A stretch of DNA of 64,000 nt from Coenobita brevimanus (lineage: Eukaryota > Arthropoda > Malacostraca > Decapoda > Coenobitidae), in contig CM064683.1 in the NCBI GenBank assembly GCA_032717465.1, forward strand, positions 35,105,042-35,169,041. The letters run 5' to 3'. Positions 20,892 to 36,214 of this stretch are shown here, piece after piece; the first letter of the stretch is position 1, and each line of letters opens with the position of its first letter. A model generated the notes under the pieces. The model did no database searches. It was given only the letters and a program-made list of their open reading frames with translations, and was not told the DNA's origin. The translations under genes were made by a program, and so were the position numbers.

Positions 20892-23237
20892 ATGGCACAC
20901 TCAGGACAAGAGCTTTGTACGAATCTTCAAGAAAGTGCCCTTTCCCAACATGTAGAATACCCAACGAGAGGAAACAATATCCTAGACACCATCTTGACTA
21001 CAAATGATAACCTTGTTAAAAGCATTGAAATAGGACCTGAGTTTAGTTCCAGTGATCATCGAATTATACAGTTTAATATTACTACTGAAAAAGTAAAAGA
21101 AACAGAGAGCGAAGAAAAGGTCCCAGAATATCATAGAGCTGATTTCACTAGGCTCAGAGCGCTACTTGCAACTGCAGATTGGAATCAGATGTCTGAAACC
21201 AATGACATATACCAAGCATGGGAAATATTCACCAAAAAATTTAATGAAGTGGTAAAGTCGTGTGTGCCACTACATAACAGGCGTCCAACTGGTAATAGTA
21301 AACCAAAATGGTGGTCCAGTGAAATTAAAAAAAACTTAATAGCCAAAAAACAGGCATACCATAAATATAAAACTGCACAAAATAATGATGACAAATTATG
21401 GTACGAAAATCTACACCGCATATCAGAAAGACTTATTAAACAAAGCAAAAGAGCACTGGAGATCCACATTGCTAATACTTGCGAATCAAATCCTAAAGAA
21501 TTTTACGGTTACATTAGAAAGAAGAAGGTTATGACTACATCAATAGGTTCTCTAGAAACGAACAATGGCAAACACACAAAAAATGAGGTCGAAATGGCAA
21601 ACATTCTTAACGATTACTTTGCGTCTGTTTTTACAGTTGAAAACACCATCAGAAACCTACTGTTACCCACAAACCAAGCAAATAGCACAGTCCCTAGTAA
21701 CTATGCTATCAATAATAATGATATCCTTTCAGCCATAAATAGTACGAACATAAACAAAACCCCTGGCCCCGATAAAATATCACCGAGAATTCTCAGAGAA
21801 GCAAAAAATGAGTTACTGCTGCCACTCTCTGTCTTATTCAATAGATCGTTAAGTACTGGGAAAGTTCCATGCGAATGGAAACTAGCAAATGTAACACCAA
21901 TTTTCAAAAAAGGAGATAAGTCGCACCCAGGAAATTACAGACCAATCAGCTTAACATCAGTAGTGTGCAAATTAATGGAAAAAATCATAAGAGATAAAAT
22001 AGTTAATTATCTAGAAGAAAATAATATACTTAAAGTCTCGCAGCATGGATTCAGACATCGTCGTTCATGCTTAGCTAACTTACTGGACTTCTTCCATGAT
22101 GTTTACAAATCATACGATGACTCAAGGGCAGTAGATATAATTTACCTCGACTTTCAGAAAGCGTTTGACACTCTCCTTCACAAGCGTCTCATGAGCAAAA
22201 TAGGAGCACATGGAATAACAGGAAATACGCAGAAATGGTTACAGGACTGGCTTTCAGACCGAAAACAGCGAGTTGTGATAAACGGAAAAGAATCCAAATG
22301 GCGTAATGTGATCAGTGGCGTTCCCCAAGGCTCGGTACTTGGACCGATACTTTTTATTATCTATATAAACGATATTGATGAGGGTCTAAATTGCAAAGTA
22401 TCCAAATTTGCAGATGATAAAAAAAAAAAAAACAATAAAGTAACTTCAAAATTACAGTGGCAGCAGTTACAAAATGACCTTAATACTTTAGCAAGCTGGG
22501 CAGAAAAATGGCAAATGAAATTCAACACAGAAAAATGTAAAGTACTTCATATTGGAAGTAACAACATCCATGCGAATTACAAAATGAACAATATCCAGCT
22601 ATCAACTACAGACAATGAAAAGGGTCTTGGTGTGATCATATCAAATGACCTAAAACCAAGCAAGCAGTGCACCGAGGTGGTTAAAATTGCAAACAAGCTG
22701 GTGGGTTTTATTGAAAGAACTTTTGAGTTTAAATTGGAAAAAGCCAGACTTGCCTTGTACAACTCGCTAATACGCCCCCATTTTGAGTATTGTGTGCAAT
22801 TCTGGTCTCCATACTACAGAAAGGACATTGAAAAATTAGAGAAAATTCAGCGAAGAATCACAAAAATGATACCACAACTTAGAAACAAACCATATGAGGA
22901 ACGCCTTGAAGAACTTAAATTATTTAGCCTAACGATGCGCAGGTTAAGAGGGGACCTTATTGAAGTTTTCAAAATCATGAAGGGATATGACAACTTAGAC
23001 ATGAATAAATATTTTAATATAGACCGGTCAAGTCAAACCAGAAGTAATGGCTGCAAAATTATGGGAAAGCGCTTCCAATCCCATGAAGCAAAACACTTCT
23101 TCTTTAACAGAGTTGCAAATATCTGGAACAGATTACCCTCAGATACCATGAACAGTATCTCAATTGAGACATTTAGAAACAAAATAGACAAGTATTTGCA
23201 CGAGAATCCTCAGCTGACTCTTTTTCTGTCCGAATAA
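20892..23237 (+). CDS. CR1-like LINE ORF2, end of endonuclease plus reverse transcriptase (open part)
   Basis: An open frame of 781 codons. Order: SSDHR, the last endonuclease motif (residues ~52-57); a basic linker; RT start TPGPDKISPRIL (~289); NYRPISLTS; QHGFRHRRSC; motif A YLDFQKAFD (~418); motif B GVPQGSVLGP (~476); motif C KFADD (~505); then the thumb and a C-terminal RVANIWNRLPSD...FRNKIDKYL block typical of CR1/L2 and jockey-type ORF2. The catalytic Asp residues of motifs A and C are intact. Right after FADD the usual Thr-Lys-Leu is replaced by Lys/Asn residues encoded by a run of A, probably from slippage that stayed in frame. The start shown is simply the first ATG after the last stop, not a natural start. 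It copies the element's RNA at the target site. It is the most intact coding stretch in the window. Confidence 0.85.
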   Translation: MAHSGQELCTNLQESALSQHVEYPTRGNNILDTILTTNDNLVKSIEIGPEFSSSDHRIIQFNITTEKVKETESEEKVPEYHRADFTRLRALLATADWNQMSETNDIYQAWEIFTKKFNEVVKSCVPLHNRRPTGNSKPKWWSSEIKKNLIAKKQAYHKYKTAQNNDDKLWYENLHRISERLIKQSKRALEIHIANTCESNPKEFYGYIRKKKVMTTSIGSLETNNGKHTKNEVEMANILNDYFASVFTVENTIRNLLLPTNQANSTVPSNYAINNNDILSAINSTNINKTPGPDKISPRILREAKNELLLPLSVLFNRSLSTGKVPCEWKLANVTPIFKKGDKSHPGNYRPISLTSVVCKLMEKIIRDKIVNYLEENNILKVSQHGFRHRRSCLANLLDFFHDVYKSYDDSRAVDIIYLDFQKAFDTLLHKRLMSKIGAHGITGNTQKWLQDWLSDRKQRVVINGKESKWRNVISGVPQGSVLGPILFIIYINDIDEGLNCKVSKFADDKKKKNNKVTSKLQWQQLQNDLNTLASWAEKWQMKFNTEKCKVLHIGSNNIHANYKMNNIQLSTTDNEKGLGVIISNDLKPSKQCTEVVKIANKLVGFIERTFEFKLEKARLALYNSLIRPHFEYCVQFWSPYYRKDIEKLEKIQRRITKMIPQLRNKPYEERLEELKLFSLTMRRLRGDLIEVFKIMKGYDNLDMNKYFNIDRSSQTRSNGCKIMGKRFQSHEAKHFFFNRVANIWNRLPSDTMNSISIETFRNKIDKYLHENPQLTLFLSE

Positions 23238-23340
23238 CTTGCTTTTATAGCTATGTGTAAGTTCATTCCCCTTCTGTCTACAAGACACCCTGTAAACAAC
23301 ATACCCATACATAGTGTCGCGCCACGTCATTATACATTTT

Positions 23341-24045
23341 TCGATTTACTCAATGCAAATGAGGTAATATACAGTAAGCACAGATTAGGATCTGCACTGA
23401 TAGCCCTGAGTTAACGGTCACTACTCTTACTTTTGAACTGTGATGGGCTGTGGATTACTGAGGGTCTGTTAGTCAAGTGACCACCATCGGGATTATTTTT
23501 AATGTACCAGGGGTCACTGCTTCAGGATGAAACTTGTGTACTTGTCCCACATGGGAGTGTTCCTTGTCTCAGTGGAGTGAACGGAGCTAGGGCCTGATTG
23601 ACCGCTGCCTACCTAAAAAGCGCCAGGCAAGGCTGCCGCACCACCCCTAAACATCCATTCTGTGCATTGTACATCTACACTGTGCACTGTGCAGTCCCAT
23701 TTTGTCCAAGACACCCGTCTTATATATTTTTCAATCTCCCTAATGCAAAGAAAGTAATATAAGCACAAATTAGGATCTGCACAGATAGTCCTGAGTTAAT
23801 GGTCACTACTCTTACTTTTGACCTGTGATGGGCTGTGGATCGCAGAGGGTCCCTGTTAGTCAAGTGACCACCATCAGGATTTTTTTAATGTACCAGGGGT
23901 CACTGCTTCAGGAGGAAACTTGTGTACTTGTCCCACACGGGAGAGTTCCTTGTCTCAGTGGAGTGAACGGAGCTAGGGCCTGATTGACCGCTGCCTACCT
24001 TAAAAGTGCCAGGCAAGGCTGCCACACCACCCCTAAACATCCACA
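23341..24045 (+). repeat. 390-bp direct duplication in the LINE 3' region
   Basis: Copies begin at 23,341 and 23,731 and share nearly all blocks: TTAGGATCTGCAC, CCTGAGTTAA, CTGTGATGGGCTGTGG, TAATGTACCAGGGGTCACTG, GAGTGAACGGAGCTAGGG and CACCCCTAAACATCC. Identity is high by eye (short indels, few changes). They lie about 100 bp after the ORF2 stop, so I take them as 3' UTR. The element's exact 3' end and any target duplication are not visible. Confidence 0.8.
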
Positions 24046-25140
24046 CTGTGCAGTATGTAGTTTCCACGTTATTTCCACAGACTTCCCATTGACTCAATGT
24101 ACCGGTTTATAATGTCATGCCGTAACTATTAGTGTATTTGATTACTTTCTCTTTCAGTTTACTCAAACTGGGTAGCTATAGACAAAATATTATAGAATGT
24201 GACTTTTCCTTTCCAGTATTTCCTATGAAATTTCCAGTTCAGTTTTTCCATGCTGCATGATGGTTTTTCTCATTTTTTCCTGGAGGGTTTGGGGGTGGGG
24301 GGAGCCTTCTTGCTTTACTATCCTTATCCTTCAGCATGTAGAGTTAGATCTTGTAGTCATAGTTTTCTTCGTAACAAGCAGCCTCGAAAGGACCATAAGG
24401 TCTGTTGCTGTGTGCTTTCCTATGTAATCCCATGTAATCCTTGTCCCCCATCACTCTCCCACCCCTCCACGCACCTGCATCTCTCCTCCCACCACCACCT
24501 GCGTCCCTTCCCACCCTCTCTTGCCCCTCCATCCTCCCTGCTAGCCTCGTTCCCCCCCCCCCAGACCCCACCCCATGCCTCCCTCCTTGTCCCTCAATAC
24601 CCTTCCAACCCCCTACAGACCCCCGAGAGTTTTCAGGCCTGATGTACGTACCTGTTTCATATTATTTCTACTTCTTCCCAAATTTGCATATAATTACACC
24701 TCACTCTGTTCATTTCTTACGTCGTACCTACCAGTTTCCGTACGTACATAGTTGGAGAATGCTATGTGTTGTACTACATACGATGCATCTTATTATTATT
24801 TTTTTTTTTCATTCTCCCTACCTGCCCAGATTAGTACCTCTGATTAGTCTCCGTCTCCGAGCAAACATTTACTCTGGGTAAACACAACCGCCAGCCCTTC
24901 GTGGTCAATTTAGTCGTTGCCGAAATTGTAATGATAAGTGTGATGAAGTGTAATGATAATGTGATAATTGTAATGGCAGGTGTGATAAATGTGTAATGAA
25001 AAGTTAGGACAGTAAAAAGAGAAATCGGAAACAAATTATTTTTTTTTCCTTTCTTATACATGCATCTATAGCATTATTCAACTTTATTTTGATGTCCTTG
25101 ATGGTTATAAACATTTATATGCGTCTGTGTTAGTTTTGGA
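24046..25140. other. unassigned, with a C-rich low-complexity stretch
   Basis: 24,430-24,630 is C/T-rich with irregular CACCCCTCC-like words, and 24,545-24,570 has a C run. The remainder is unassigned. A few TAATGATAA-type repeats occur at 24,930-24,990. Confidence 0.4.
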
Positions 25141-25149
25141 ATGATTATG

Positions 25150-25560
25150 AGGCCTTGTAGGGCTACTCACCACACCTGTTTTATCTCCCCACACCTACAT
25201 ACACACCTGTTTTTATGGCTGGTATGACAAATCCCATTGAAATGGAGGGTTTCCACAAGAGAATTTGGTTGTTGCCGAAATTTTTCTCCCCAAGTACCAC
25301 TAAGGCCTTGTAGGCCTACTCCCCACACTAGTTATCTCCCCACACCTACATACACACCTGTTTCCATGGTAGATGTTACAGAACACAATGAAGTGCTTTC
25401 TTTTCATGCGAAAAGCTGGTTATTTCCAACCCCCGTACCTATAGGCCTACTCTCCACAGCCTACTGTATCTCCCCACAGCCTAGTAATCTCCTCACACCT
25501 ACATACACCTATTTTCATGGTTGGTGTGACAAAACAACTTGAAATGACCTGTTTCAATAA
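25150..25560 (+). repeat. three tandem copies of a ~130-155-bp unit
   Basis: Each copy has GGCCT(TGTAGG)...CTACTC, ATCTCCCCACACC, ACATACAC and TTTCATGGT. The first copies start near 25,151 and 25,303, and the third (partly duplicated inside) near 25,440. Divergent and non-coding. Confidence 0.7.
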
Positions 25561-25814
25561 GAAAAAAATGTGGTTATCAAAATTTTCTTGTTTTCGATTG
25601 TTTTCGAGGGGTAACTATCATAAACTTTTTTTTAACTTTGACGTGCGATTGTGCGGTAACCATTAGGCCTACGGGGGTACGGATTGCGTTGTCAGGTGTG
25701 TAAATTCTTCCTCTTTAGCCAGAACACGATCAATTTACCCTTGGTGAAAGTCGCCAAAACACCGCCGAATTGCGGTTGTAGGAGATACCTTGCCTGAAAC
25801 AATTGCGGTCTTTA

Positions 25815-25975
25815 GGGGTACTCCAGCCAGATCGAAACCTCAAGGGTTTATATCCAGTGGACGATTGATGTTTATTACTTACATTATGCCAGTCAGAAGA
25901 AGGAAGGTTTGTCTCTCTCGCCTTAATATCCGCACTGAGTCGCCTGGCCCCGGGACCCTACTATGGTTAGCTGCT
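25815..25975 (+). mobile_element. S1 repeat copy 4 (central part)
   Basis: Central S1 blocks only: GATCGAAACCTCAAGGGTTTATATCC (B-box-like GGGTTTATATCC), ATTATGCCAGTCAG and GCCTGGCCCCGGGACCCTA. No head, stem-loop or LINE-type tail. Confidence 0.5.
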
Positions 25976-26004
25976 GTGGTTAGTTACTGTGGTTGACTGC
26001 TCCT

Positions 26005-26310
26005 CTTACAAACCCTCTCATGGTCTGAATAACTCAAGTATCCTATTCCACCTATTGGCAGCCGAATGATTACATTTAGCAATGACATTGAGAATATAGA
26101 AGTCTGAGAGTGTCATTGTTATAACTGTTAATCTCTCATGGTCGGAACAACTCAATTATTCCTTTCTTGGTGTGGTCTGGCGATTATATTTATTAGAACA
26201 AGATTCACTGGAGCGAGTTAACAGTGTCACCTTTAACATTTTTACGGTCGGGACAACTCTTGTACTCTATTCTATCTAACTGCGAACGCTTTTATGTAAC
26301 TGAGAGTGAG
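26005..26310 (+). repeat. dispersed ~115-bp repeat, three tandem copies
   Basis: Units start near 26,015, 26,135 and 26,241. They share CTCATGGTC(G/T)GAA...AACTCAA, a TATT...GATTA block, ACTGAGAGTGAG-like words and AGTGTCA...TTAA. Spacing is about 120 and 106 bp. Confidence 0.6.
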
Positions 26311-26580
26311 TATACGAGAGAAGGAGAGGTAATACGTATTATGTTATGCTCACCCCTTCAATACGATGACATAAAACTTAGGTATTCTTACAACCACAAG
26401 ACGATTGCATTCATCTTAGGGGAGACATGTCGTAGTGAAGGGGGAAATGAAGGCTGTATATAAGCCTAAGGTGAAGAAAATAGTCTGGACTGTAAAAACG
26501 GAATATATTTTCTTTAGCACGGCTGTACATAGGGTGGTCCGTAAATATAGCTCCACCAAAAATTCACCAAGTATTATCTT

Positions 26581-26820
26581 GTGTGTTGTGGGAGAGGCTT
26601 TGATTGCTGGTGTCGGCGTGGGTGTGTATGCAGGATAGACGTGTGTTGTGGGAGAGGCTTTGATTGCTGGTGTGGGCGTGGGTGAGTATGCAGGATAGAC
26701 GTGTGTTGTGGGAGAGGCTTTGATTGCTGGTGTAGGCATGGGTGTGTATGCAGGATAAACATGTGTTGTGGGAGTAGCTTTGATTGCTGGTGTTGGCGTG
26801 GGTGTGTATGCAGGATAAAC
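26581..26820. repeat. 60-bp minisatellite, four copies
   Basis: Four consecutive units starting at 26,581, 26,641, 26,701 and 26,761, each with only a few differences from the next. The unit holds GTGTTGTGGGAGAGGCTTTG, ATTGCTGGTGT and GTATGCAGGATA. As 60 is divisible by 3, a 20-residue repeat rich in Pro/Thr/Ala/His is open in more than one minus frame. There is no context supporting a gene. Confidence 0.95.
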
Positions 26821-26954
26821 ATCAGTAACACTGACTGAGCCGTTACAACAACGTACAAGAATTCACCCGGCGTAGTGGAAGAGGGGCGTTATATATAGGG
26901 ACCCCCATTTACAATCCCTTTGACCCAAAACACCTTCCCTAACGCTGAATAAAA

Positions 26955-27034
26955 TCGTCTAGACATTGCTCCCCCCCCCCCAAGAAAAAATCTTTCGTCT
27001 AAACATTGCTCCCCCCCCCCCAAGAAAAAATCTT
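26955..27034. repeat. two tandem 40-bp units with C run
   Basis: TCGTCTA(G/A)ACATTGCT, a C run and AAGAAAAAATC repeated twice at a 40-bp period, essentially identical. The preceding sequence (CCTAACGCTGAATAAAATCG) belongs to the dispersed GACGATTTTATTCAG family in reverse. Confidence 0.85.
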
Positions 27035-27246
27035 ATTTAAAGTGATAACTGTTTCTCCAACCGATTGTGATATAACTGCGTCAGAAAAGTGATACCATGA
27101 TTTTTTGTTTTTTTTCATTCAGTACAATTCAGCTGTTTCGTTAATGTAAAATGCAATACACGTTCTATGAGGCAAGATTGATCGTACTGTTTCAATATGA
27201 TCAAATCAGTGTCTTGCAGTGTATCGCTCTGTCTCTGCTTGTTGTC

Positions 27247-27476
27247 TGCGTATCTATCTGTCTATCTATCTATCTATTGATCTATCTATCTGTCTATCTA
27301 TCAGTCTATATATCTTTCTGTCTGTCTGTATTTTTATCTATCTGTTTGCTTCTCTGTCTGCCTATCTATATATATATTAACCTATCTATCTATCTGTCCA
27401 TTCATCTGTATGTGTCTGTTTATCTGGCTGGCTGTCTACCTTTTTGCTTGCTTGTCTGTGTGTCTATCTATCTACT
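27247..27476. repeat. degenerate (CTAT/CTGT)n tetranucleotide array
   Basis: CTAT, CTGT and TTTG variants over 230 bp. On the minus strand this is the (GATA)n-like tail side of the LINE D relic that follows. Confidence 0.85.
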
Positions 27477-27479
27477 CAC

Positions 27480-27725
27480 CTAAAAAAGAACCAAAGGCTA
27501 CAAAAGCCTACAAAAAGATATGTTCTTCAGAAAAGATCAAACCAAAGAAAACCAAACTCAAGATCGTTCATTTCGAGAAACCTGGACATACTGAGTTTAA
27601 AAGACTAGAGGTTATAGGCAGGATGAAATATTGATTCAGTAAGACAGTTCCAAAACTGACTTGTTGCATACGAGAAGTACTTAGAGAATTGGTTAACTCG
27701 TGCAATAGAGATGGACAGAAAGAGG
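27480..27725 (-). mobile_element. LINE D relic, C-terminal end
   Basis: Matches 345-600 in block order: AACCAAAGGC, AAACTCAAGATC, CCTGGACA(T/C)ACTG, TTTAAAAGACT and AGGTTATAGGCAGGA. On the minus strand one frame reads FWNCLTESIFHPAYNL, a stop, then SFKLSMSRFLEM, equivalent to the C-terminus at 430-600. This copy is more decayed and its tail is tetranucleotide rather than poly(A). Confidence 0.6.
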
Positions 27726-28094
27726 GTCGAGGTGTTAGTTGGCCAGTGTGGGGTTCCATCCTAGGAAGCAGAGGGCACTACAAAACACCAGCTGTAAATG
27801 GGGCACGACCATACCTACAATGTGTTCACTTTACCTTGGCGTAACAGTGTCTTCTCTGCATCTTAAATTTTGAGCTATAAAAACATATCAACATTAAAAA
27901 ATGGTGCTAACCAAGATAAAATGCTATGAAAAGGATACAGGCCGAGTACTGTCTAATACTGCCATTGAGCTCAGGAGGTTGACTGCAAAGGACGACAATC
28001 CGCGCCAAACTAAGGTGAATGAACTATAATCACCTAAAATCCCTGCTGACGTCCGTGCAAGGAGCAGAGTGACGGTATAGTTATGTTAAAAATT
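27726..28094. other. unassigned sequence
   Basis: No supported feature seen. Confidence 0.35.
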
Positions 28095-28360
28095 AAGTAG
28101 ACTGTGCAAGGAGGAGGGACCCTGAAGAGGTTAGGCCGCAAGGAATGATTGGAGAGCGAGAGACTGACTACTGAAGGTGAGTGTACGTGAGTGACGTGTT
28201 GGGGGAAAGGGATAGAGGGAGACCGAGGATGAGGTCGATGGGCTATGTGGAGAGGTAAAAAAATGAGACTGGTGCAGAGTGGGGGGTTGGACCGCCTGAT
28301 GGCGAAGGCAAGGGCGACTTGGGTGTTATATATTCGTGGCCACCCCATTCGCGTTTAATC
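28095..28360 (+). mobile_element. LINE A-related relic, C-terminal end
   Basis: On the + strand, across frame breaks, it reads LKRLGRKE, then blocks equivalent to ERLT...VYV, GERDRGRPRM-like bases (AGGGAGACCGAGGATGAGG) and finally AKARATWVLYIRGHPIRV. This matches the AGDRATWRRFVCGHPKRD end of LINE A. The sequence TTGCCAGACGCC at 28,395 is the reverse of the LINE A tail, so fragments in both orientations may meet here. Old and non-coding. Confidence 0.6.
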
Positions 28361-28885
28361 TGCTTGCTTCACCAGGGTATAACGCTGTCCATTGCCAGAC
28401 GCCTAGTACCGGAGTTCGTTCATAGTGGCTAAAGTACAAAATATGCCTACAAACTCCTGTATCACCAGTTCATAACATACAGCAATATAATCAATAAATA
28501 CACGGAAAATAGTAACTCAGTTCTGAAGATATAATTACAAGTATTTCATAAATTACCGGATTTTAAATACATTATCAATCCAAGAGCTTTATTAGGGAAC
28601 ACAAGACATTAATTTCCATTCTGTGAAACTTCGGATAAGTATTTTTTTTTCCAATAGCCTGTCGTATCTAACAAGACCAATGACCTGTGAGTGTTAGCTA
28701 CGTCGGCTGCTGCTTCACTGACTGTTAGCCTTAATTTTGTGAAAATGATGTAGTGTGCCTCCCCCCCCATTCCCTTAGTGATTGCCTGAACAGATGTAAA
28801 TGGAAACAGCGTAAACAAATCATTAACAGTGAATACATTAAATAAAATTATGTATTTGTGTGTTGTGAAATTATTATTGCCCGCC
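28361..28885. other. unassigned sequence
   Basis: No supported feature apart from the reverse LINE A/S1 tail trace at 28,390-28,410. Confidence 0.35.
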
Positions 28886-28907
28886 TTTAGCAAGGAGAGG
28901 CGATATA

Positions 28908-28989
<82 letters not shown>

Positions 28990-29565
28990 GCCAAAATATC
29001 TCGAAGAGTTGAGGGCGAATTTTCACCAAACATTCAAGAAATAACTATGTCGATGTTCACAAGCCACTTATTTTTGGTGGGGATTTAATCAAAGTCGACC
29101 AAATGCCAGCAGAAAATATTTTTCAATATCGACCGACTTTTTGTGAAACGTTGTGACTGAATTCCACATAGTTTTGCGATTTTTCTTCATTTTTTATATA
29201 GATTTTTTTGTGTTTGTGAACCGCTGTGGTCGAATTCCGTAGAGTTGTGCAAATTTTCCTCATTTCTTCTTTACGTAGCTAGTACCTTACCCAACAACAC
29301 ACTTTGGTGGGCGAGTAACATTCGGGCGTCGAATGCTTCTCTCTCTCTCTCTCTCTCTCTGTCTTTTAATATGAATTAGTTTTTTGTGAAATGCAGTGAC
29401 TGACTTCCGTAGAGTTTTGCTTTTTTTTTTTTTTTTTTATCCCATGCCTTCAGCAGGCAAGGTGATACAGTTTTTGTTTGTGTGTGTCTGTATGTGTCTA
29501 AGTGTCTGTTGCCAAAATACCTCATCATCGAATCTGGTTTGTAGGTAGCTTATACCTTAGCCAAT

Positions 29566-29568
<3 letters not shown>
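28886..29568. repeat. dispersed repeat 'GGCGATA...(GT)n...TTGCCAAAATATCTC', two diverged copies
   Basis: Copy 1 starts near 28,893 (AAGGAGAGGCGATATAATT, then (GT)n at 28,911-28,987, then TTGCCAAAATATCTCGAAG). Copy 2 starts near 29,447 (CAGCAGGCAAGGTGATACAG, a short GTGTGTGTCTG stretch, TTGCCAAAATACCTCAT). In between, GTTTTTTGTGAAA...GACTGA(A/C)TTCC recurs three times at about 29,140, 29,210 and 29,370. Phrases of this kind are common in invertebrate genomes. No coding function inferred. Confidence 0.5.
28911..28987. repeat. (GT)n microsatellite
   Basis: Uninterrupted GT array inside the dispersed repeat above. Confidence 0.97.

Positions 29569-29642
<74 letters not shown>
29569..29642. repeat. 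(TA)n microsatellite
   Basis: TA array of about 74 bp. Confidence 0.97.
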
Positions 29643-29644
<2 letters not shown>

Positions 29645-29694
29645 TTCGGGGGTGGAGGGCGATTAACATTCGACCCCAGAATTTTTTGTTTCAT

Positions 29695-29905
29695 TTTGCT
29701 TCAGAGTCGGAAAGTGAGAAGGGTGAACAGCTGGGGTAGAGTTGCAAGAGGCAGACCGAAAAAAGACCTGTTAAGAGGCCATACAGTGCGACCTCAGGGA
29801 TAAGGGGCTGAATAGACAGGTTGCCAGAGACTGAACGACATGGAAAGCCACTATTAGGTGACCAAGGTCATCGCATGCAGGCATGTTGGAGCCTCTATAA
29901 ACGAT
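29695..29905 (+). mobile_element. LINE C relic, C-terminal end
   Basis: The string CAGACCGAAAAAAGACCTG...AGTGCGACCTCAGGGATAAG matches the end of LINE C on the minus strand near 50,165-50,240 (TAGACCGAAAAAGACCTGAG...TGTGACCTCAGGGATAAG). In translation the phrase is GRPKKT...CDLRDKGLNRQVARD...TTWKA, the RNase-H-free C-terminal pattern of many LINEs. Frames are broken. Confidence 0.6.
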
Positions 29906-33865
<3,960 letters not shown>

Positions 33866-33946
33866 CTCTCCGGCCATCCAGTACTCTGGAAGAATAATCG
33901 GGGCGGAAGGGGCGATGTGTGAGGCCAACGTACTCCCTTTTATGAA

Positions 33947-33949
<3 letters not shown>

Positions 33950-34006
<57 letters not shown>
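33950..34006. repeat. (CT)n microsatellite
   Basis: CT array followed within 12 bp by a TA array. Confidence 0.97.
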
Positions 34007-34007
<1 letters not shown>

Positions 34008-34013
34008 TATACA

Positions 34014-34964
<951 letters not shown>

Positions 34965-34999
34965 AAGGATATTGAGTGACGATGAAGGAATCAGTTGCT

Positions 35000-35580
35000 T
35001 TATTGACGGTAAAGATAAAGTTGTGTAGAGGGTTTTGTCGACCTGGATGCTGAAGAAAATGAGTACTGAAGCATTAAACACAAGAGTGAGTGTGCAACAC
35101 CTGCTTTTGACTTTGGCCTGTGACATGACTTTCAACCTACTGTTCTCATGGTAGAATTACTTCATCCTTGCCAGATCCTAAACCTTTCCAAAAGTTTTGT
35201 TAAAATTTGATCAAAACTGAGTTCATCTCACCTTGCCACCTTCACCTTTGGCCTACTTTTTTAAAAACAAATTCTCCTCATTCTTAGCAGCCCCTCATTT
35301 TTTAAAGTCTGATCCAAATCACATCCTGGGGCGACCTTCAGTCCTTCTTCCACGTTTCGTCCAAGTAAGATAAAAACTGTTTTAAACTGTTATTACACAG
35401 TCACACAGGAATAGAACTTTGACCTTCCGATGTAACCCTGACCTTAAATTATTATTTCCAAATTCTATTCCCCTTTTCCTCAAAACCTTCCCACCAATTA
35501 TGTTTTAAATCGAATCACAGCTGGTTGACTTGGACTTGCTTAAGACCTTGACCTTTGGCCTTCTTTTGGAGGGGGGGGGT
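35000..35580. repeat. degenerate dispersed repeat rich in TGACCTT / GATCAAA motifs
   Basis: Shares word content and order with 3,395-3,975: GTCGACCTGGAT, TTAAAATTTGATCAAAACTGA, CACCTTTGGCCTA, TTTGACCTTCC and GACCTTGACCTTTGGCC. Diverged. Confidence 0.35.
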
Positions 35581-36212
35581 GTCAACCCTATGGCTGAACA
35601 TCAGTGCATCGACAAAATTTTGCAAAGCTCGAATCAAACATTTTAGATTATACTGTTCACATGCATGACAGACAGGCATATATACACCCAGCAAAACAAT
35701 ACACCCGCCTCGCTTGTCATGGGCGCTGGTGTAATAAGGGTTTCTGACTCTACACCTAGAAATAATAAACAAATCAGAAGTCAGGAGTGCACAAGGCTCA
35801 TCCTGTGGTTGCTTCTTTTGTGATGGACGCTGTGACATGCGGGCGGGAAAGTGGAGCGTGGGATCATTAGTGGATAAGTCTAAATGTACAGCTCAGAATC
35901 ACATCGATGAATTGGAGGAAGAGAGAGGGTGAAATGAATGAACCTTAAGAGGTACCGTTAGAACTTTTAAAAGATCAAGAACTGTGGTCGTCCACAAGCA
36001 CAGCACAACTCTTTGTCTGCATCCCGTATGCCAATTGTCAGTCTATAAGTAGAAGGAAAGAGAGTAGGACAAAGAACAAGATAAAGGGACAAGGTGGGAG
36101 AGTGAACGAGCAAGTGTGTATGATTGGTGGATGGATGGACGAGAAGAAATGAGGCAAAAACAACTTGAAATTAATTATTTGCAATTACATGAAGAACGTG
36201 CACCATTCTCCC
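35581..36212. other. unassigned sequence
   Basis: No supported feature. The minus-strand frame at 35,515-35,838 has ordinary composition but no recognisable domain or splice context. Confidence 0.35.
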
Positions 36213-36214
36213 AT

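Noticed and set aside
35515..35838. 107-codon minus-strand frame with several Cys
   Set aside because: No domain, no splice evidence, and it overlaps the edge of a dispersed repeat.
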